Notes: generated from the sequence alone by a model not told the origin. A DNA stretch of 64,000 bases from Gyromitra esculenta (GCA_038503075.1 JBCAML010000023.1:434001-498000); one strand, 5' to 3'; positions 39,484-51,392 are shown, counted from the stretch's first letter. A program made the numbers and translations.

Positions 39484-41262
39484 AGGGGAGGCATAAAGGT
39501 GTTCTCCAATTTTTGCGATTCTCGTGTTGATTGAAGAAAGTAGATGAGTGGTATTGATGGCCTGTGAAATGAGAATTGCCTCAGTGCGGGAAGGGTCGGC
39601 AATAACTAGGTCTCCAAAGATAGGGGCGATGCTAGTTTAGCTGAGTGGTGATTGGGTAATGAGTTTGTTCAAGAGCACTTGGATTCCTCCGATTATAATG
39701 GAAGGAATGAGCGTGGGAGTGGAGGGTCTGACAGGCAAGCTGACTCTTGAAGGAGGGGTAGAGACGGGGGAAGAAAAGAAGTGGTGGAAAGATTCCTGTC
39801 ACTGACAAAGGGAGAAAAGGGGGTTGAGTCAGACAACACTTATGCTAGGGTGAAGCTGAGAAATAGAGAGTTTTGAGAAAATTGGAGGTAAGCGAGAAGG
39901 TTGGTTGTCCCGAATAGGAAGGTGTTTTTCAAAAAAATTTGTGTAGAGGAGACGGAGCATGACCAGGAAGGATGTTAGTAGTCGGCGGTATGTAGTGACA
40001 CTAAACTTCTCCCCTGAGTTTTTAAAATGAATAGCAGGTGAAGCCGTCCCCCATGGTGTAGACAAAGTACTTGATTGCTTATTTTTCACACGTCTCAACA
40101 TTTCGGTTTCTGACCTCGTATCGCATAGCATTTCCGGATGATTTCTCGTAGTACCGCATAAAGCCTGTAATAGTTGTAGTAGTTGTAGTAGTTGGTACAG
40201 CGGTTACACTCTGACGCAATCTGTGTCCTACTCGGCGCCGAGGAACACTAGAACCCGACTCCTTACCGGATGCTAAAGGTAAAACTGCTTCTCGAATGCT
40301 CACTCGCCGATTGTAGAGAAAGGCATTAAATTTATTGCGAGCCACTTGGGCTCCTTGGATGTAGCTGAGTAAGTTAGAACCTTAATACTTTTCCGGCCGG
40401 CGCTAGTTTCGAATTCGTTTGGGCGGGAACTCCATCCATCCATCATGTATCCCTACACCAGAAATTACTTCTTAAACGCATTATTGCCATCACTCGTGAA
40501 AGATCTGTTGTCTCCTTGACTAGTGCTCTTACTACTCGTGCCGGTAGACATTTAAAACTGAACTAGTGGATTTTTCTTGCAGTATTATTTGGGCCTAGTA
40601 AGACGTGTTCGAAGCTAACGTGCCCTAAGTTGTGATGCTATGAGAATTAGCATCGTACTTGATGTTCTCTAAGAGATATGTAAGAAGAAATACAACTGAT
40701 GGAGATATACCTTGCAAAATCTGTTTTCTGTGTTATAGACCAGATAAAAAGAATGTATTTTTGAAAAGACGCAGCAAGAGGCTGGCAGAATCCCTGAGCT
40801 AGAAGTCGTAGACCAGGGTAGGATTTGGTAGAAAGGTGTCAAATGTAGCGGGTGAGCATGAGAAACAGCAGGTAGGTGTGAGAGGCATCGGATATATCAG
40901 GTAAGAGTGCGATGGAGTAGTGAATACACGGTGTAGGGTATCGTGGTTAGCGTGAGTTACTTTTTTTTCTTGTCGAAGTATCATGATCGTAGTATGCTCG
41001 AGGGGAGCATCATGTAATGCTTGAGCACGCTCTGCTCGTGGATTAAACCGCATAACACGGATAAAATATACAAATAAACGATGAAGAAAATACTATAGAA
41101 CTTGAGGTTATCAACTATGTTCCGCTCTTTTTATGCATACCAATCCCATGAACGGTGGAAGTAAGGTTAAATTACTTACTGTGCATAGGACACCACTCGT
41201 GGTTTCTAGAGAAATTATAATAATACGTCTAATCGACAACTTTACACGCTTACCTTGCATCT
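39484..41262. other. Interval before the HNH gene
   Basis: The left part (to about 39830) may be the LINE leader. A minus-strand frame at 40081-40345 (MARNKFNAFLYNRRVSIREA...) includes a Thr run from a trinucleotide tract (40171-40191), and another at 40799-41053 has no domain. Neither is supported as a gene. The 200 bp next to the HNH gene would hold its 3' UTR. Confidence 0.35.
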
Positions 41263-42579
41263 TCACATTACCGTGACTGGATTCCCGGACAGAAACCCTA
41301 CGCTATCATTTTCATAGAGTCCTTGTATCCTCAACAGCACACCCAGATCGCTGCTCCCATCAGTTGCCAGAACACCTCTCTCCATTACACGATCTGCGTC
41401 CCTCAGTAGCCGCTCGACATACTCAGCCGCTCCACTCGCACTCAGCACCAAACAACATGCTCGGTGAAACCGCAGCAAGCGGGGACTAGGCAAATCACTC
41501 AATTGTTGCCCCTCCTCGTAGTTCTTGAATATAAGCGTCTGCGATTGAGGTTCCAGAGAATCGGGTGGCAAGTTGGAGTCGGGGGTGTGCAAAAACCGGT
41601 AAGTGTTTGGCTGATCATCAACCTCTTCGAAATACGACTCGAGGGCTCCTAAACGAGCGTGCATCTCTTGAATGAGTAAGAGTGCATTTGTCGGTGTATC
41701 GATGGAGGAGCCTTGGAGCATTTGCGAGATCCCCGGGTCAAACATGTTCATGATGCGCCACATGGTGTGCTTGGTCTCGGGAAACTCCCTACGAGCGTCT
41801 AGCGCATTCAGTGCGTGCGGAATGATGTGGGCGGCTTCGGTGCGCATTGCACGAGTTTGAAGGATAGGAGAGTCACGGTTCTCACGGCGTAAGCGCTTTT
41901 TGAGGGCTGTGAGATAGGTGTTGTCGTAAATACCAGTGACGACGCAACGGCCACCGTCACGTGCAAGTACCAAGGCGCGAAGGTTCAAGAGGCGGGTGGA
42001 TGTGCCTTGTTGGGCCACATTGACCTGCGAGCGAGAGGTTGGGGAGATAAGGGAGCGCACAGCTGGGGTTGACCGTCCCTGCGCTTTAAGAGGAACAAAA
42101 AAAGAGGCGAGCAGCTCAGATCCCAGAGAGCTTAAGGACTTGTGGATGGTCGACTTTTGAGGAAGGGAGTAGTTAAGGAAACCACGAGCAAGGGGGTTGA
42201 TGGTTGAAAGCGACCGGCTCAGGTAGCTTGGGATGGGATTGGAAGGTGCGAATAGGGCGATGAGGACCATCCGAACTATATTACTCCGTCCTTCGTCCGT
42301 AGGGCAATATTCGTACAAGCAGCCGAATAGTAGATGGACTTGCACGGCATCAATAAAATCGTCGGCGTCGGTGGTCTGATTGAATTCTTCGCGCGAGGAG
42401 CTAGAGCTTGTCGGAATTGTGGGGAGGACGACATTATGTTTCTCGCAATCGCGAAGGATCAGGTCATAGATCAATTTAGCTTCATTCAGCTCTTGGGTGG
42501 AGGGAGTCGGGGAAACCGAGACGAAAGTCAAGATATTCTCAAAGGAGGCTGTTGGGTGGGCGGGTGTGTTGTCTTCCAT
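41263..42579 (-). CDS. HNH nuclease-domain protein
   Basis: An uninterrupted 438-residue protein from a true ATG (42579-42577). The N-terminal 190 residues have no recognised domain. The HNH region spans about residues 200-325: RDGGRCVVTG (Cys212), TEAAHIIPHALN (His251, His255), then IDTPTNALLLIQEMHARLG (Asn298, His307), matching the HNH_2-like domain common in fungal proteins of unknown role. In HNH enzymes these His/Asn residues bind metal and cut DNA; activity here is inferred, not shown. The C-terminal 110 residues may be regulatory. No intron is needed. The mariner element starts 246 bp upstream of the start codon. This is the only clean non-transposon gene in the window. Confidence 0.85.
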   Translation of the reverse strand: MEDNTPAHPTASFENILTFVSVSPTPSTQELNEAKLIYDLILRDCEKHNVVLPTIPTSSSSSREEFNQTTDADDFIDAVQVHLLFGCLYEYCPTDEGRSNIVRMVLIALFAPSNPIPSYLSRSLSTINPLARGFLNYSLPQKSTIHKSLSSLGSELLASFFVPLKAQGRSTPAVRSLISPTSRSQVNVAQQGTSTRLLNLRALVLARDGGRCVVTGIYDNTYLTALKKRLRRENRDSPILQTRAMRTEAAHIIPHALNALDARREFPETKHTMWRIMNMFDPGISQMLQGSSIDTPTNALLLIQEMHARLGALESYFEEVDDQPNTYRFLHTPDSNLPPDSLEPQSQTLIFKNYEEGQQLSDLPSPRLLRFHRACCLVLSASGAAEYVERLLRDADRVMERGVLATDGSSDLGVLLRIQGLYENDSVGFLSGNPVTVM

Positions 42580-42824
42580 GGTTGGTGTTGAGGAGTGGGA
42601 GGTGGAACGGGTTAAGCTGTTTGGTAGAGAGGCTGTTGATAGTCGAGTGCTGCCACCGACGGCGATCTGATAAGATCGTCCATGCAGATAGTGGTTTGCC
42701 GTGCAACGTTGTGCTGTATCAGAGCTGCAGGCCTGAGTACACCCGGTTTAAGGTTAGGAGTTAGACAGAACTCGTTCCCTTAGTATACATGCATGCGCAT
42801 CTACCTAGTGTTTTAAACAAACTA

Positions 42825-44663
42825 CTCGTATTTGAATGACGTTTCCGAACTGGCCTGGGTTCGCATGGAGGTGCATACCAGTAGCGAGGTGTAAAGTAGT
42901 GAGCTGCAAGATCCAACCAGTTAGTTCAGTTTGAAGTGGTAGCGAACAGCGAGGTACCTGAATCTCAGCCAATGGAGCTGCAAAGGACACCGTGGAAACT
43001 GAGGGTCAAAATGGTCGGTTGGAAGGTCTAGGTTGCGGTTGAGGTTCAGGTTGAGGTTAAATTTGCGTCCAAGGTTATTCTCAGGACAGAACAGTATCGC
43101 GCTACATCAGAATGATTAGATTTTCACGGGGTAAAACGACATCACTCTCTAAGCGGGGCCAGATTCTGGCATACGCAACTTTGACAGGGTCAAGGCGGAT
43201 GAAGCTGTCTGAGATAGCTGCAAATGCACAGGTTCCAATGAGTACCTGTTCAAACATCATTAATAGAGCAAAAAGAAGAGTGGAAGAGACCGGGAATCCA
43301 GACCTATGTGCAGCTGAGAACCTTGCACCAGAACCAAACCCAAAAAAGAGATGTAACAAGGTTATGACACCAGAAGAGGAGAAGCGATTGATTGAGTTGA
43401 CTTTGTTGAGTGCCAAGCACTGTTGGATACCTATTGAAGAGTTAGTAGCAACAGGTAAAGTTGTACAAACTTGCAAATACTGAGATGACACTAATTTTTG
43501 TGACAGCGGGGCGTAATATTTGCGGAAATACTGTCAAAAGTACTGAAAGCCGGTGGTATTCAGAGACAAAAACCTACAAAGAAACCTTGCCTCAGCAAAA
43601 AGCAAAAAGCAGCCAGACGTGAGTTTTGTCTCAAGTACCAATACCTAAACTGGCAGAGTGTTATTTTCACTAACGAGTCTTATTTTGAGACAGGGAAGTT
43701 GAGGAAAAGGCGTGCAAGAGGGGTATTGAGACGTCCAGGAGAGGCACATTTGCCTTGGAACATAAACCAAAAGTTTGCAAAGGGTGCAACACTAATGTTT
43801 TGCGAAGCTATCCTATATGGGCATTCAGGTACTGCAAATTCATCTCTATCTACTGTGGATACAAACTTTATTAGGTTTCAAGCTCCTTTCAAGTTATCAT
43901 GTCTACAAAACTCCTTATAAGATGGAAAAACAGAAGAAGGAGGCTATTGATCAGCTTCAACGAGAGTTTGAAGCAGAACTTGCACAGCAAGAATGGCTCT
44001 GTTACATGGGATTTTCTCAGCAGCATGTTCCAGAATTGAAGGTTAGGAAGCCAGACAGAAAAGGTGGTATTGACTGGTTCATTTATCGTGAGAGAATTTT
44101 GAACCCTTTGTTGTTTCCCTTTGTTATGACAGCTCAGACCAGTCACCTCAATCTTATTATCATGGAGGACAATGTTCCATTGCATATTTATTATTATTAT
44201 GATATCCCTCGTTGGCAAGCAAATCTGCAGGGATTGTTATGGCCTGCAAATTCCCCTGATTTAAATTCCATTGAGACCATCTGCTCAGAAATGAAAGACA
44301 GGATAAAGGCAAGGCTTAGTTCGGATTTTACCGCCCGGGGAATAAGGAAGGTTATAGAGGATGAGTGGAAGAACTACCCGGTGGAAAGAATAAACCATCA
44401 TATTACGTCTATATCAAGAAGGATTGAGGCCTGTATTGTGGATGGTGGTGGTAATAATTTTAATTTTTGAGTTTTTGTCCGCATTTGTATTTAAGAATTT
44501 GAGCCTCGATACCTCTCAATGCAGGTCATATGCACCTTTACCATGACAAAAACTCTTTACTTTGTTGGTTATATCTTGCAGCTCACTACTTTTCTACACT
44601 TCTCTACTGGTACGCACCTCCATGCGGACCCAGGCCAGTTCAGAAACGTCATTCAAATACAAG
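42825..44663 (+). mobile_element. Tc1/mariner element with about 100-bp TIRs
   Basis: The ends CTCGTATTTGAATGACG and, inverted, CTTGTATTTGAATGACG continue as a TIR of about 100 bp with a few differences. TA flanks both ends (42823-42824 and 44664-44665), the target duplication of this superfamily. A broken transposase lies inside. The element sits in the upstream region of the HNH gene. Confidence 0.88.
43112..44470 (+). pseudogene. Tc1/mariner transposase, frameshifted
   Basis: The first frame (43112-43483) gives an N-terminal DNA-binding part with a helix-turn-helix (LSEIAANAQVPMSTCSNIIN). After a TGA and frame changes, the catalytic part follows: VIFTNESYFETG, where the first Asp of the DDE triad (usually DES) is Asn; IIMEDNVPLHIYYYY with the second Asp; and LLWPANSPDLNSIETICSEM with the Glu. 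The C terminus ends at 44470. At least two frame changes plus the Asn substitution make it inactive. A short intron near 43484 cannot be excluded. Confidence 0.8.
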
Positions 44664-44665
44664 TA

Positions 44666-45199
44666 CATGGACCTGCATGTACATATATTCTTGAGAGCGA
44701 GCGAGCTAGGCGCACAGGCAGCTACATGGCCTTCAACCCTCCCTTGCTCCTTAAACTCAACTGAAAACTATCAGTGATACTTTCTTGATCTGTCCCCGAA
44801 AAAACTACTTGGGGGATCGCCGCTAATGCCTCTCTATGTGCTCGGGTATGGAGGCAGAAAGCGGGGTGAAACAGGATCGAGATTTAGGCGCCGATTGGAG
44901 AAGGAGGGAATGACAGGTAGCCTTAAACCGGGATTTGTTGCATCCTGTATTGTTGGCCGTGTTTTCTTGAAGCCCGCTGGGTGGTTTTATTTCTGAACCT
45001 GAAGAATGAATATACCAATAAACAACAGGTAGAGAGAAAAGGAATAGCAATACAGCTATGGAATACTAACCGAGCAAATAGAAGAATATTTGGTAAGATT
45101 TCAGGAAAACGATAGTGAACAATAAGGAGAGAAAATAACAAAAAGGTCATTTCAATCACGATGTAATAGAAAATATTAATAAGAATACAGCAGTTAACC
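44666..45199. other. No supported gene
   Basis: A minus-strand frame (45291-44923) is hydrophobic but arises downstream of the mariner relic in another frame and has no domain. I treat it as chance. Confidence 0.3.
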
Positions 45200-45465
45200 A
45201 CGCTACCACCCGGTATGCCCTCCTTTGACAGTCCAAAGACCTTGAATCCGTTCCCGTCTTGGAAGAGACCAATTATAATTAGCAATGTCATCGAAGATTA
45301 AATTTTTCCACTCTTGTAAAACTGCTTCCTCAAACCCAAGTACATGTAATATAGTAACTAGCCTATATGTAGGGTCACATATCTGAATACTGGTTTTCAA
45401 AAATTTCTAGACGTTTTCAATTATGTTCATGCCTATGCTATTTGCAGGCCATATAAAAACATAAT
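45200..45465 (-). pseudogene. Tc1/mariner transposase, C-terminal relic
   Basis: The minus strand from about 45460 reads FIWPANSIGMNIIENV, one TAG where Trp is expected, then KFLKTSIQICDPTYRLVTIL and LQEWKNLIFDDI, and ends with SLPRRERIQ. This is the last third of a Tc1/mariner transposase, including the block with the final catalytic Glu (IIENV). Upstream domains are absent. It is clearly different in sequence from the element at 42825-44663. Confidence 0.65.
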
Positions 45466-46069
45466 TTCCCACATTAACAAAAATAAAATCGCGCCCGAAA
45501 ACCCACGATCGCCTCGGAGGGCTATATTCAGCCCAATGAGTTTCATGTCGCCTCGCGCTGTTCGAGCGACCCCTCCCCCGGGTCGTCCGCAGGCTTTACT
45601 TTTACTACCCTTCGTTCAGCAACGCAAAACAACCCTAGCCCTAGAGACTTTAAGATATTTCCTTCGGCCTTGAAAATAAGCTAAGTTGAGACCCTGATAC
45701 TAGGGCCTTAGAGAATTCTTGCGAAAGATGTGAAACTTAAGTTTGGACCTTAACCCACGGCTACCCTACCTCCTTAAGTGTTGCTTTGATTACACTTTCT
45801 TCCATACCTACACCCAACCGCCTCGCTGCTCAATGCAGCGGGCGCACAGGGTACTAACGGTTTTTTCGCGGATGCCTACGTTACTCAGCTGCTACCCCTA
45901 CTATCAGCGGCATATGCCCACTTGCATTTTTTAATCTCTGATATCAGATTTGAAATGCTTTCCATTAACACCAATGCATATGCTCGTTGAGAGGGTTCCA
46001 CAGCTCGCGGTTAATAATAAACAACATTTGCTGTCATAGGGACCAAAATTTACTCATCCTGGGGTAAAA
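45466..46069. other. No supported gene
   Basis: GC-rich patches and short frames only. Confidence 0.3.
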
Positions 46070-46985
46070 CCAACCGAAAAGAAGATTATGATGTTGTTTG
46101 GACTGTTAATCTTCCTGGGATTGGCGAAAACGAATGTGAAAGATACACGAATTGACATCCACTGGAGAACTTGTAGCCAATACTTATTTCACCAATAGAG
46201 CGTATGGGCCTTGTGGCATTTCAGTAGGAAATCCCTTTTTGTCATTTTTTTTAGCACCTAGTACCCCATGGAATACACCATGGTATGTAAAGGCTGAGGA
46301 TTGGGTAAAGCAATTAGAGATGCAGTAGCGGAATATCTTCCTTCTACTAAACCTTCGATCGATGAAATGATAGTTTAATTTACGGGGCACAGTCTTCATA
46401 CAATCAAAATCAATTCTCTCAAACATGCGACAAGACTTGTATGCTGTTGGCATGGTTTCACAACATCCTTTCTTTACAGTCCTCACATGAAGAAGGTTGG
46501 ACAACTCACCAAAATTCCTGACTATTCTTTAACCTTATTGGCTGTCATTCAAGCTCGTTTGGCAAAAACTCTGCGATATACAAAACATCGTTTTGATATA
46601 AATGTGGGCAATTATTTCACGAACATACCTCTCTTTTCCTAATGTTGTTCATTAGGAATTGGTGCATGCTGTTCAACTTAGTCGGGTTCAAGTAAATATC
46701 CTGCAAAACTCGCGAAATTAAAAGCATCAAATCGAACCCAACCTATATATAACACATTTGCTAGAGATGTAGCTGATGAAGTTCTTGAGCTGATATTGAT
46801 GGATGAATAGTAATTATGTTCTACTATTGACTGCTATCCATCAAGTGGAATATGTAGAAAGCTATATTTTTCGCTTGTGACGCCACCCAGGCATAATTCG
46901 TACATGTGCAAGATTGTTGGGCCAGTATTTAATGACAACTATACACGCATGCTTTTGTTCCAGTTGCCATCAATATATACATCAG
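46070..46985 (+). pseudogene. piggyBac-like transposase relic
   Basis: One reading frame over about 700 bp spells piggyBac-type blocks separated by in-frame stops. KPSIDEMIV, stop, FTGHSLHTIKI corresponds to the region with the first catalytic Asp (IDEM..F.GRS..). RFDINVGNYFTNIPLFS, stop, then CSLGIGACCST, stop, SGSSKYP corresponds to the second (DNyFTSvpLf...GtR). Near 46930, IVGPVFNDNYTRMLLFQLP fits the segment before the C-terminal region. The Asp of the NYFT block is Gly here. At least four stops show long decay. Ends and TTAA target sites were not found. Confidence 0.6.
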
Positions 46986-47049
46986 CAAAAACCGAAGTGC
47001 GTCTAGACGCAAACCCGAAATCTAGTGTTTTATATGCGTCTATCTACAT

Positions 47050-48115
47050 TCCGCATGTTGGTAAGCCTAATATGTTGCCTATGGTATGTTAATACATTTA
47101 TTTGCCTCCCGTTCGTTCGTGTGCCTATAGCTAGTACGTCACTCTCGACTATACGTCCGTCGCCCATTGCTTTGCTTCTTTGCCAGCCCTAATAGTACAT
47201 CCAGTATGTCCAGCAGTCCGTACGCCTGCGTCTGCCGAATCCTTCTCAGTCGGAAACCTAGCCCTCCCTTCGGCTCTTCGCTCACGATCACCATGAACTC
47301 ATCCGCGGCTTCTGAACAGCACTCTTTTTATATGACCTACACGCTCTACCTCCTGTCTGTTCCGCTCCGGTCTCGGCAAATAAATTTGCTAACAGGCTGG
47401 TAGCAAGTGTTCGACCCCCCCCCCGGGCACCTTCTATATCGTCCGCTTAGCTTCCCTAGGGACGCTTGTATACTGGAGGATCGACCCCCGAAGGGAGCCC
47501 AATATACTCCCTGTTTGGTAGTAGGATCGGTTCTTCTAGAGAGGCCGATATAGCGCCCGTTGGCTGCTGAATCGACTGCGTAAACGAGCTCCATATACTG
47601 CCTGCTTTGGCACCTATTTGACTGCAGTGTCGACTGCTCAAGCGGGCCTTACAGGGCGCCTATTCGACTGCTGAATCGACCCCCTGGTGAGCCATATACG
47701 GCGCCTATTTCGTTATAGTATCAACTACCCAAGCAAGCCCTATATGCTACCTAGTCGAATACCTAGGGGGGGGGCGAAGCATAGTGTAGACAAACAGTCG
47801 AGCGGCGGTGCGGAGAGTAGAGCAGAGAGAAAAGATCCATGTATGTATAGATCAGCTGTGCTCCAACAAATCGGCAAGTTTGCAACTGGCATCAACTAGT
47901 TAAGCGTCAGAAGCAACGTGACGGAGCGTGACCTTGAGGCGCCTATAGTACGTTCAGCACGCCCAGAAGAGACTGTACGTAGGGCTTACCAGGCGAAGGC
48001 CCATTCTGGCGTACGTTCAGATGTACGATTTAGACCTATATATCTAGTACATCCTGAGCTATATACGCAGCCCGATGCAGACCCCCGTTTTTGCTGATAT
48101 ACAACTTGTATACGG
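47050..48115 (+). repeat. R3 complex repeat, copy 2
   Basis: Same order of blocks as copy 1: left arm with CGYCCAGTA-like units (47105-47230), ATCACCATGAAC block (47287-47298), CTAACAGGCTGG (47389-47400), C-run (47407-47425), tandem units (47440-47760), G-run (47765-47774), and right arm from about 47920 to GCAGACCCCCGTTTTTGC (48078-48095). It lacks the MITE and solo LTR seen in copy 1. Left edge uncertain; it abuts the piggyBac relic. Confidence 0.55.
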
Positions 48116-48939
48116 GTGGCGTGGATATTGCAGATAACGACGAAGCTACTAGCCAACCCAGTTATGTGTTCCTCGCGTTGGTTTCCTCTGTTCTTTTAGT
48201 TGCTGGACACAACTGTTATCAATGCATTTATTCTGTATCGGGTTGTGGATACCACAAATGGTGAGCAGTTCAAAATCCCCCTAATATGTCGTCCGTTTCG
48301 AGAAAAGTTATATTAAGTGCTCGTCCTTGAAGGTACATCTCTTATTCAACTCTCTTTCGATGTATCTCTCACATGATATTGGTAGTTCATCACAGTGTCG
48401 GAAGGGCACAAGAAATGTGAGTGCTGTTGCAGGACACATTGATCTGTACCGGTCAAATGTCAATAATACGTCTACAGCCTAGTGATCATACTGATATACA
48501 GATACTACTCGTAGTCTCATAGTGTTTTCAGAGCCACGTGCGCGCAGGTGTCACTAACCGGCTGCGGGGATGGGAGATCGACTAGATATCGAGAATATTT
48601 ATTTCAAGGATACAGTGCTGCATGTATATTGCCTTAAAGATAACAATTAAAAGGAAAGGTTTCTGTATCTTTGGTTGCCAGACAAAAATAGTATGAGTGC
48701 GGAGGAAGATAAAAGTATGAATGACGAAGAAAAAATAATAATAGTTTGAGCACGAGGGAATCGAAAACTGTGCCCAAGGTAGAAAGAGAAATGCGATAAG
48801 AAGAAGATAGAGAGGAAATAGTGAAGAAAAAATTTAAGCTTCAAACTCATTTCCACTATTAGAAGTAAACACAGCACCAAGGTGACGGGGCATGGAAACA
48901 GTGAGCTCATTAATAAAATCAACGGAAAGATTATAATTA
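48116..48939. other. No supported gene
   Basis: AT-rich sequence without recognisable coding matter. A minus-strand hydrophobic frame (48949-48647) has no family resemblance. Confidence 0.3.
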
Positions 48940-49950
48940 AGCCTTTCATCTACCACAATTCCGCGAATAGGAGGGTCTGTAAAATTGCATTCAATCTTTT
49001 CTTTGATACTTCTCTAAGTACATGCCCATACGTGTTCAATAGGGCTGATATCAGGTGAAGATGCCGAGAGCCGAATTTTGACAAAATTGCTAACGTTGCA
49101 TTTTCCATACAAATATTTTGCCGACAAAATGATGCATTTCCCGACACATTTCCCATCGCTGTAGAGAACTCGTTCATCTTCAATATGCTGACAACTGTGA
49201 CAGGGTGCGTTACCTTCACAATAGTCGAGTGAGAAATTTTGAGCGCGTATTGGACCAGCTAAAAAAAGGAAAAACACAGGTTCGCAGTATACGTCGGCTG
49301 TAAATGAACCAGCCAATTCCACTTTTGCTTCTCGTACTGCCGTATTGTATTTTTTTGAGTTGGGGATAGGTGTGAAACCCACCAAGGAAAGTAAAATAAG
49401 CCCAATCTCCCATACCCTACTCGAACCCTTGGCGCGAAAGCCCCAGTACAGCAGCTGTTTATCCTGCCGCCTCAAAGAGTGAGATTCAGTGGTGTGGAAG
49501 CTCAGCATGGTAATAGTCTTGCATGATACCACCCCAAAACATTGCAGCACGTGCTTTGGAGAATTTACGATCAATATTTCGAGGTTCGTACTCTTCACCT
49601 GCTCGGCGCAGGACAACTGTTGCATGTGTGGCTCGCGGGGGGCTGTGTTCGAAATGAACTTGTCTTGAAAAGTACGGAAGTGAAATTGAGATCAAGGTAT
49701 GTGCGTGCAAAAATATAACTCTCTTGTTTTTGCAAATTTGCGTTGAAAAGTGGCTTTTCGGTAGGGGCTTTATGCTGGATGCCATCTGTAGCTAATACTT
49801 GCGACGAAGTGTTTGTGCGGTTGCGTTCAACAAGTCCCTGCGGTTTTTGAAGTGCCGCAACACAACAAATGATGTCAGGCCACCCCCTCTAAACAATAAA
49901 TAAATACACCTTCGCTTTGAAAACACAATAGAGAGGATAGCCCCATCATG
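48940..49950 (-). pseudogene. Tc1/mariner transposase relic
   Basis: Minus strand in order: KPLPKSHFSTQICKNKRVIF (pre-catalytic region), VVLRRAGEEYEPRNIDRKF and ARAAMFWGGI (after the first Asp block), then in a shifted frame EGNAPCHSCQHIEDERV, where the second catalytic Asp of the usual DNAPCH is Gly, and RLSASSPDISPIEHVWA with the final Glu. Frame changes and substitutions make it inactive. It is a third, distinct lineage from those at 42825 and 45200. Confidence 0.7.
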
Positions 49951-50250
49951 CTATTGAGTTTTTATTGCTGCACAGGAAGAGGAGATTGTAACAGCTTTTG
50001 GCAGCATTACCAGCATAAAGGATACCGACATCGCAAGCTATGCAGGCTCAACCCAGCCCCACCCGTCGAAAGCAATGCTAAGAAACATCGCAAACGTCGG
50101 TCGGCAAACAAATATGCATTCGCCTTCTAAGCGACTGACCGCCCTCCTGAGCCACAGCGCGTGCTTCCATGGCGCAGGCCTAGCCAAGCTTAGGGGGTTG
50201 TATAGGGAGAGCGTTACAACCCTACAAATCGTGCTCTGGGTGCTCTAGGG
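49951..50250. other. No supported gene
   Basis: One small open frame (49948-50130) with a basic C terminus; no homology recognised. Confidence 0.25.
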
Positions 50251-50500
50251 GTGGCCTTAGCAGTGCTATCGTCCTCTATAGTGCGTCTATTGAGCCGATT
50301 ATTGGGGCCTATTCAGAGGTCTATTCGGCAGTCTATTCGGCGATCTCTTAAGGCCCTATTCTGCGGTCTATATGGAGCCTATTTGGGGTCAACTCGGGGT
50401 CAACTCGGGGGTCTATTGGGCGGGCTTTTGAGCGCCTATATGGGCCCTCTCGTGCGGTCTATTGGGCGATCTATATCGCCTATTCGGTGATATGTATGCG
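50251..50500 (+). repeat. Degenerate tandem repeats (GGTCTATTCGG-like)
   Basis: About a dozen units of roughly 16-22 bp resembling GGTCTATTCGGCGATCT run from 50270 to 50500, including two exact CAACTCGGGGT units. They are similar in spirit to the R3 tandem units (CCTATATGGCGCC) but without the GATCGACCCC core. Confidence 0.6.
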
Positions 50501-51182
50501 CCGTCAATATAGTGCTTCTTCCAGGGGCGCCTGGGAAGTCATATTCAGATCTGTTATGCTGTTTTGTACTAAGAGAGACGAGAGCGATATCTGCCATCAG
50601 CCACTTTGTCCACTGAGAGACACAGCACTATTGTAAATACCTAGGTTCTTGCTCTACGAGAAACTCACGTGCTTGTTGCCAGCATTAACTCCATCACAAA
50701 TAAGACAACAAAGTATCGATCGGTCTCGCTTAGTGGGATCTTAGGGACAGAGATATGGCAGTCGTGTGAGAGTTGCACGGCAGTCGTAAGGTGTGTAGTC
50801 ATGTGGCAGTCATAAGTCAGCCGTAGGGCAGTCATACTTCTCGATGGGGCTATTACAGTGTCCTTGAACTCTAAAAGCAAATGCCTCTCTCCAGTTACTT
50901 TGAAGCCCTCTTTTAGAGGCATTCGCTTTAGGAGCGGGATGGTTTCCCCCCTATAATTTTGTCGAGCGATGCGAAAGTCGTCCTTCATCTAGAGCTCCCA
51001 CAGTGTCAGGAGACACCAAAGTCCCCCAAAGCTTCAGTGTCGAGCGGCACTATCGATTGTTCTTTTATGCACATCTGCTGTCGCTCGACACTAAAATTGG
51101 CTCTAACCTAGCACGAAACTCACCAGAAAAGCCAATAATTTTACTACGTTCTTAAAATAAATCACTCTTTTTTGCTGCCTAC

Positions 51183-51392
51183 CACGATTTGGATGACATC
51201 CAAATCATGGCAGGCGGGGTAACTATTCGGACACCTACATCAGGTTTCTGGCGTGTATTTTTTGGCAGAAGAGGTATAGGAGCATGTTGTTGTACCTGTA
51301 ACAATCAAAAAAGTTAATCAAAATCCAAATAACCACATAAATCAACACTGGCCATGATTTGGATGGCGTCCAAATCATGGCAGGCAGGGTAA
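51183..51392. repeat. Two direct repeats, each a palindrome
   Basis: The 40-bp segments at about 51183-51222 and 51352-51391 are near-identical. Each has the palindrome ATGATTTGGATG with CATCCAAATCAT around a short centre, followed by GGCAGGCGGGGTAA or GGCAGGCAGGGTAA. About 130 bp lie between. Confidence 0.7.

Noticed and set aside
44923..45291. Hydrophobic minus-strand frame that could suggest a membrane protein
   Set aside because: It overlaps the C-terminal mariner relic in another frame and has no start context or family resemblance.
48647..48949. 100-residue hydrophobic frame on the minus strand
   Set aside because: An AT-rich low-complexity translation with no domain.
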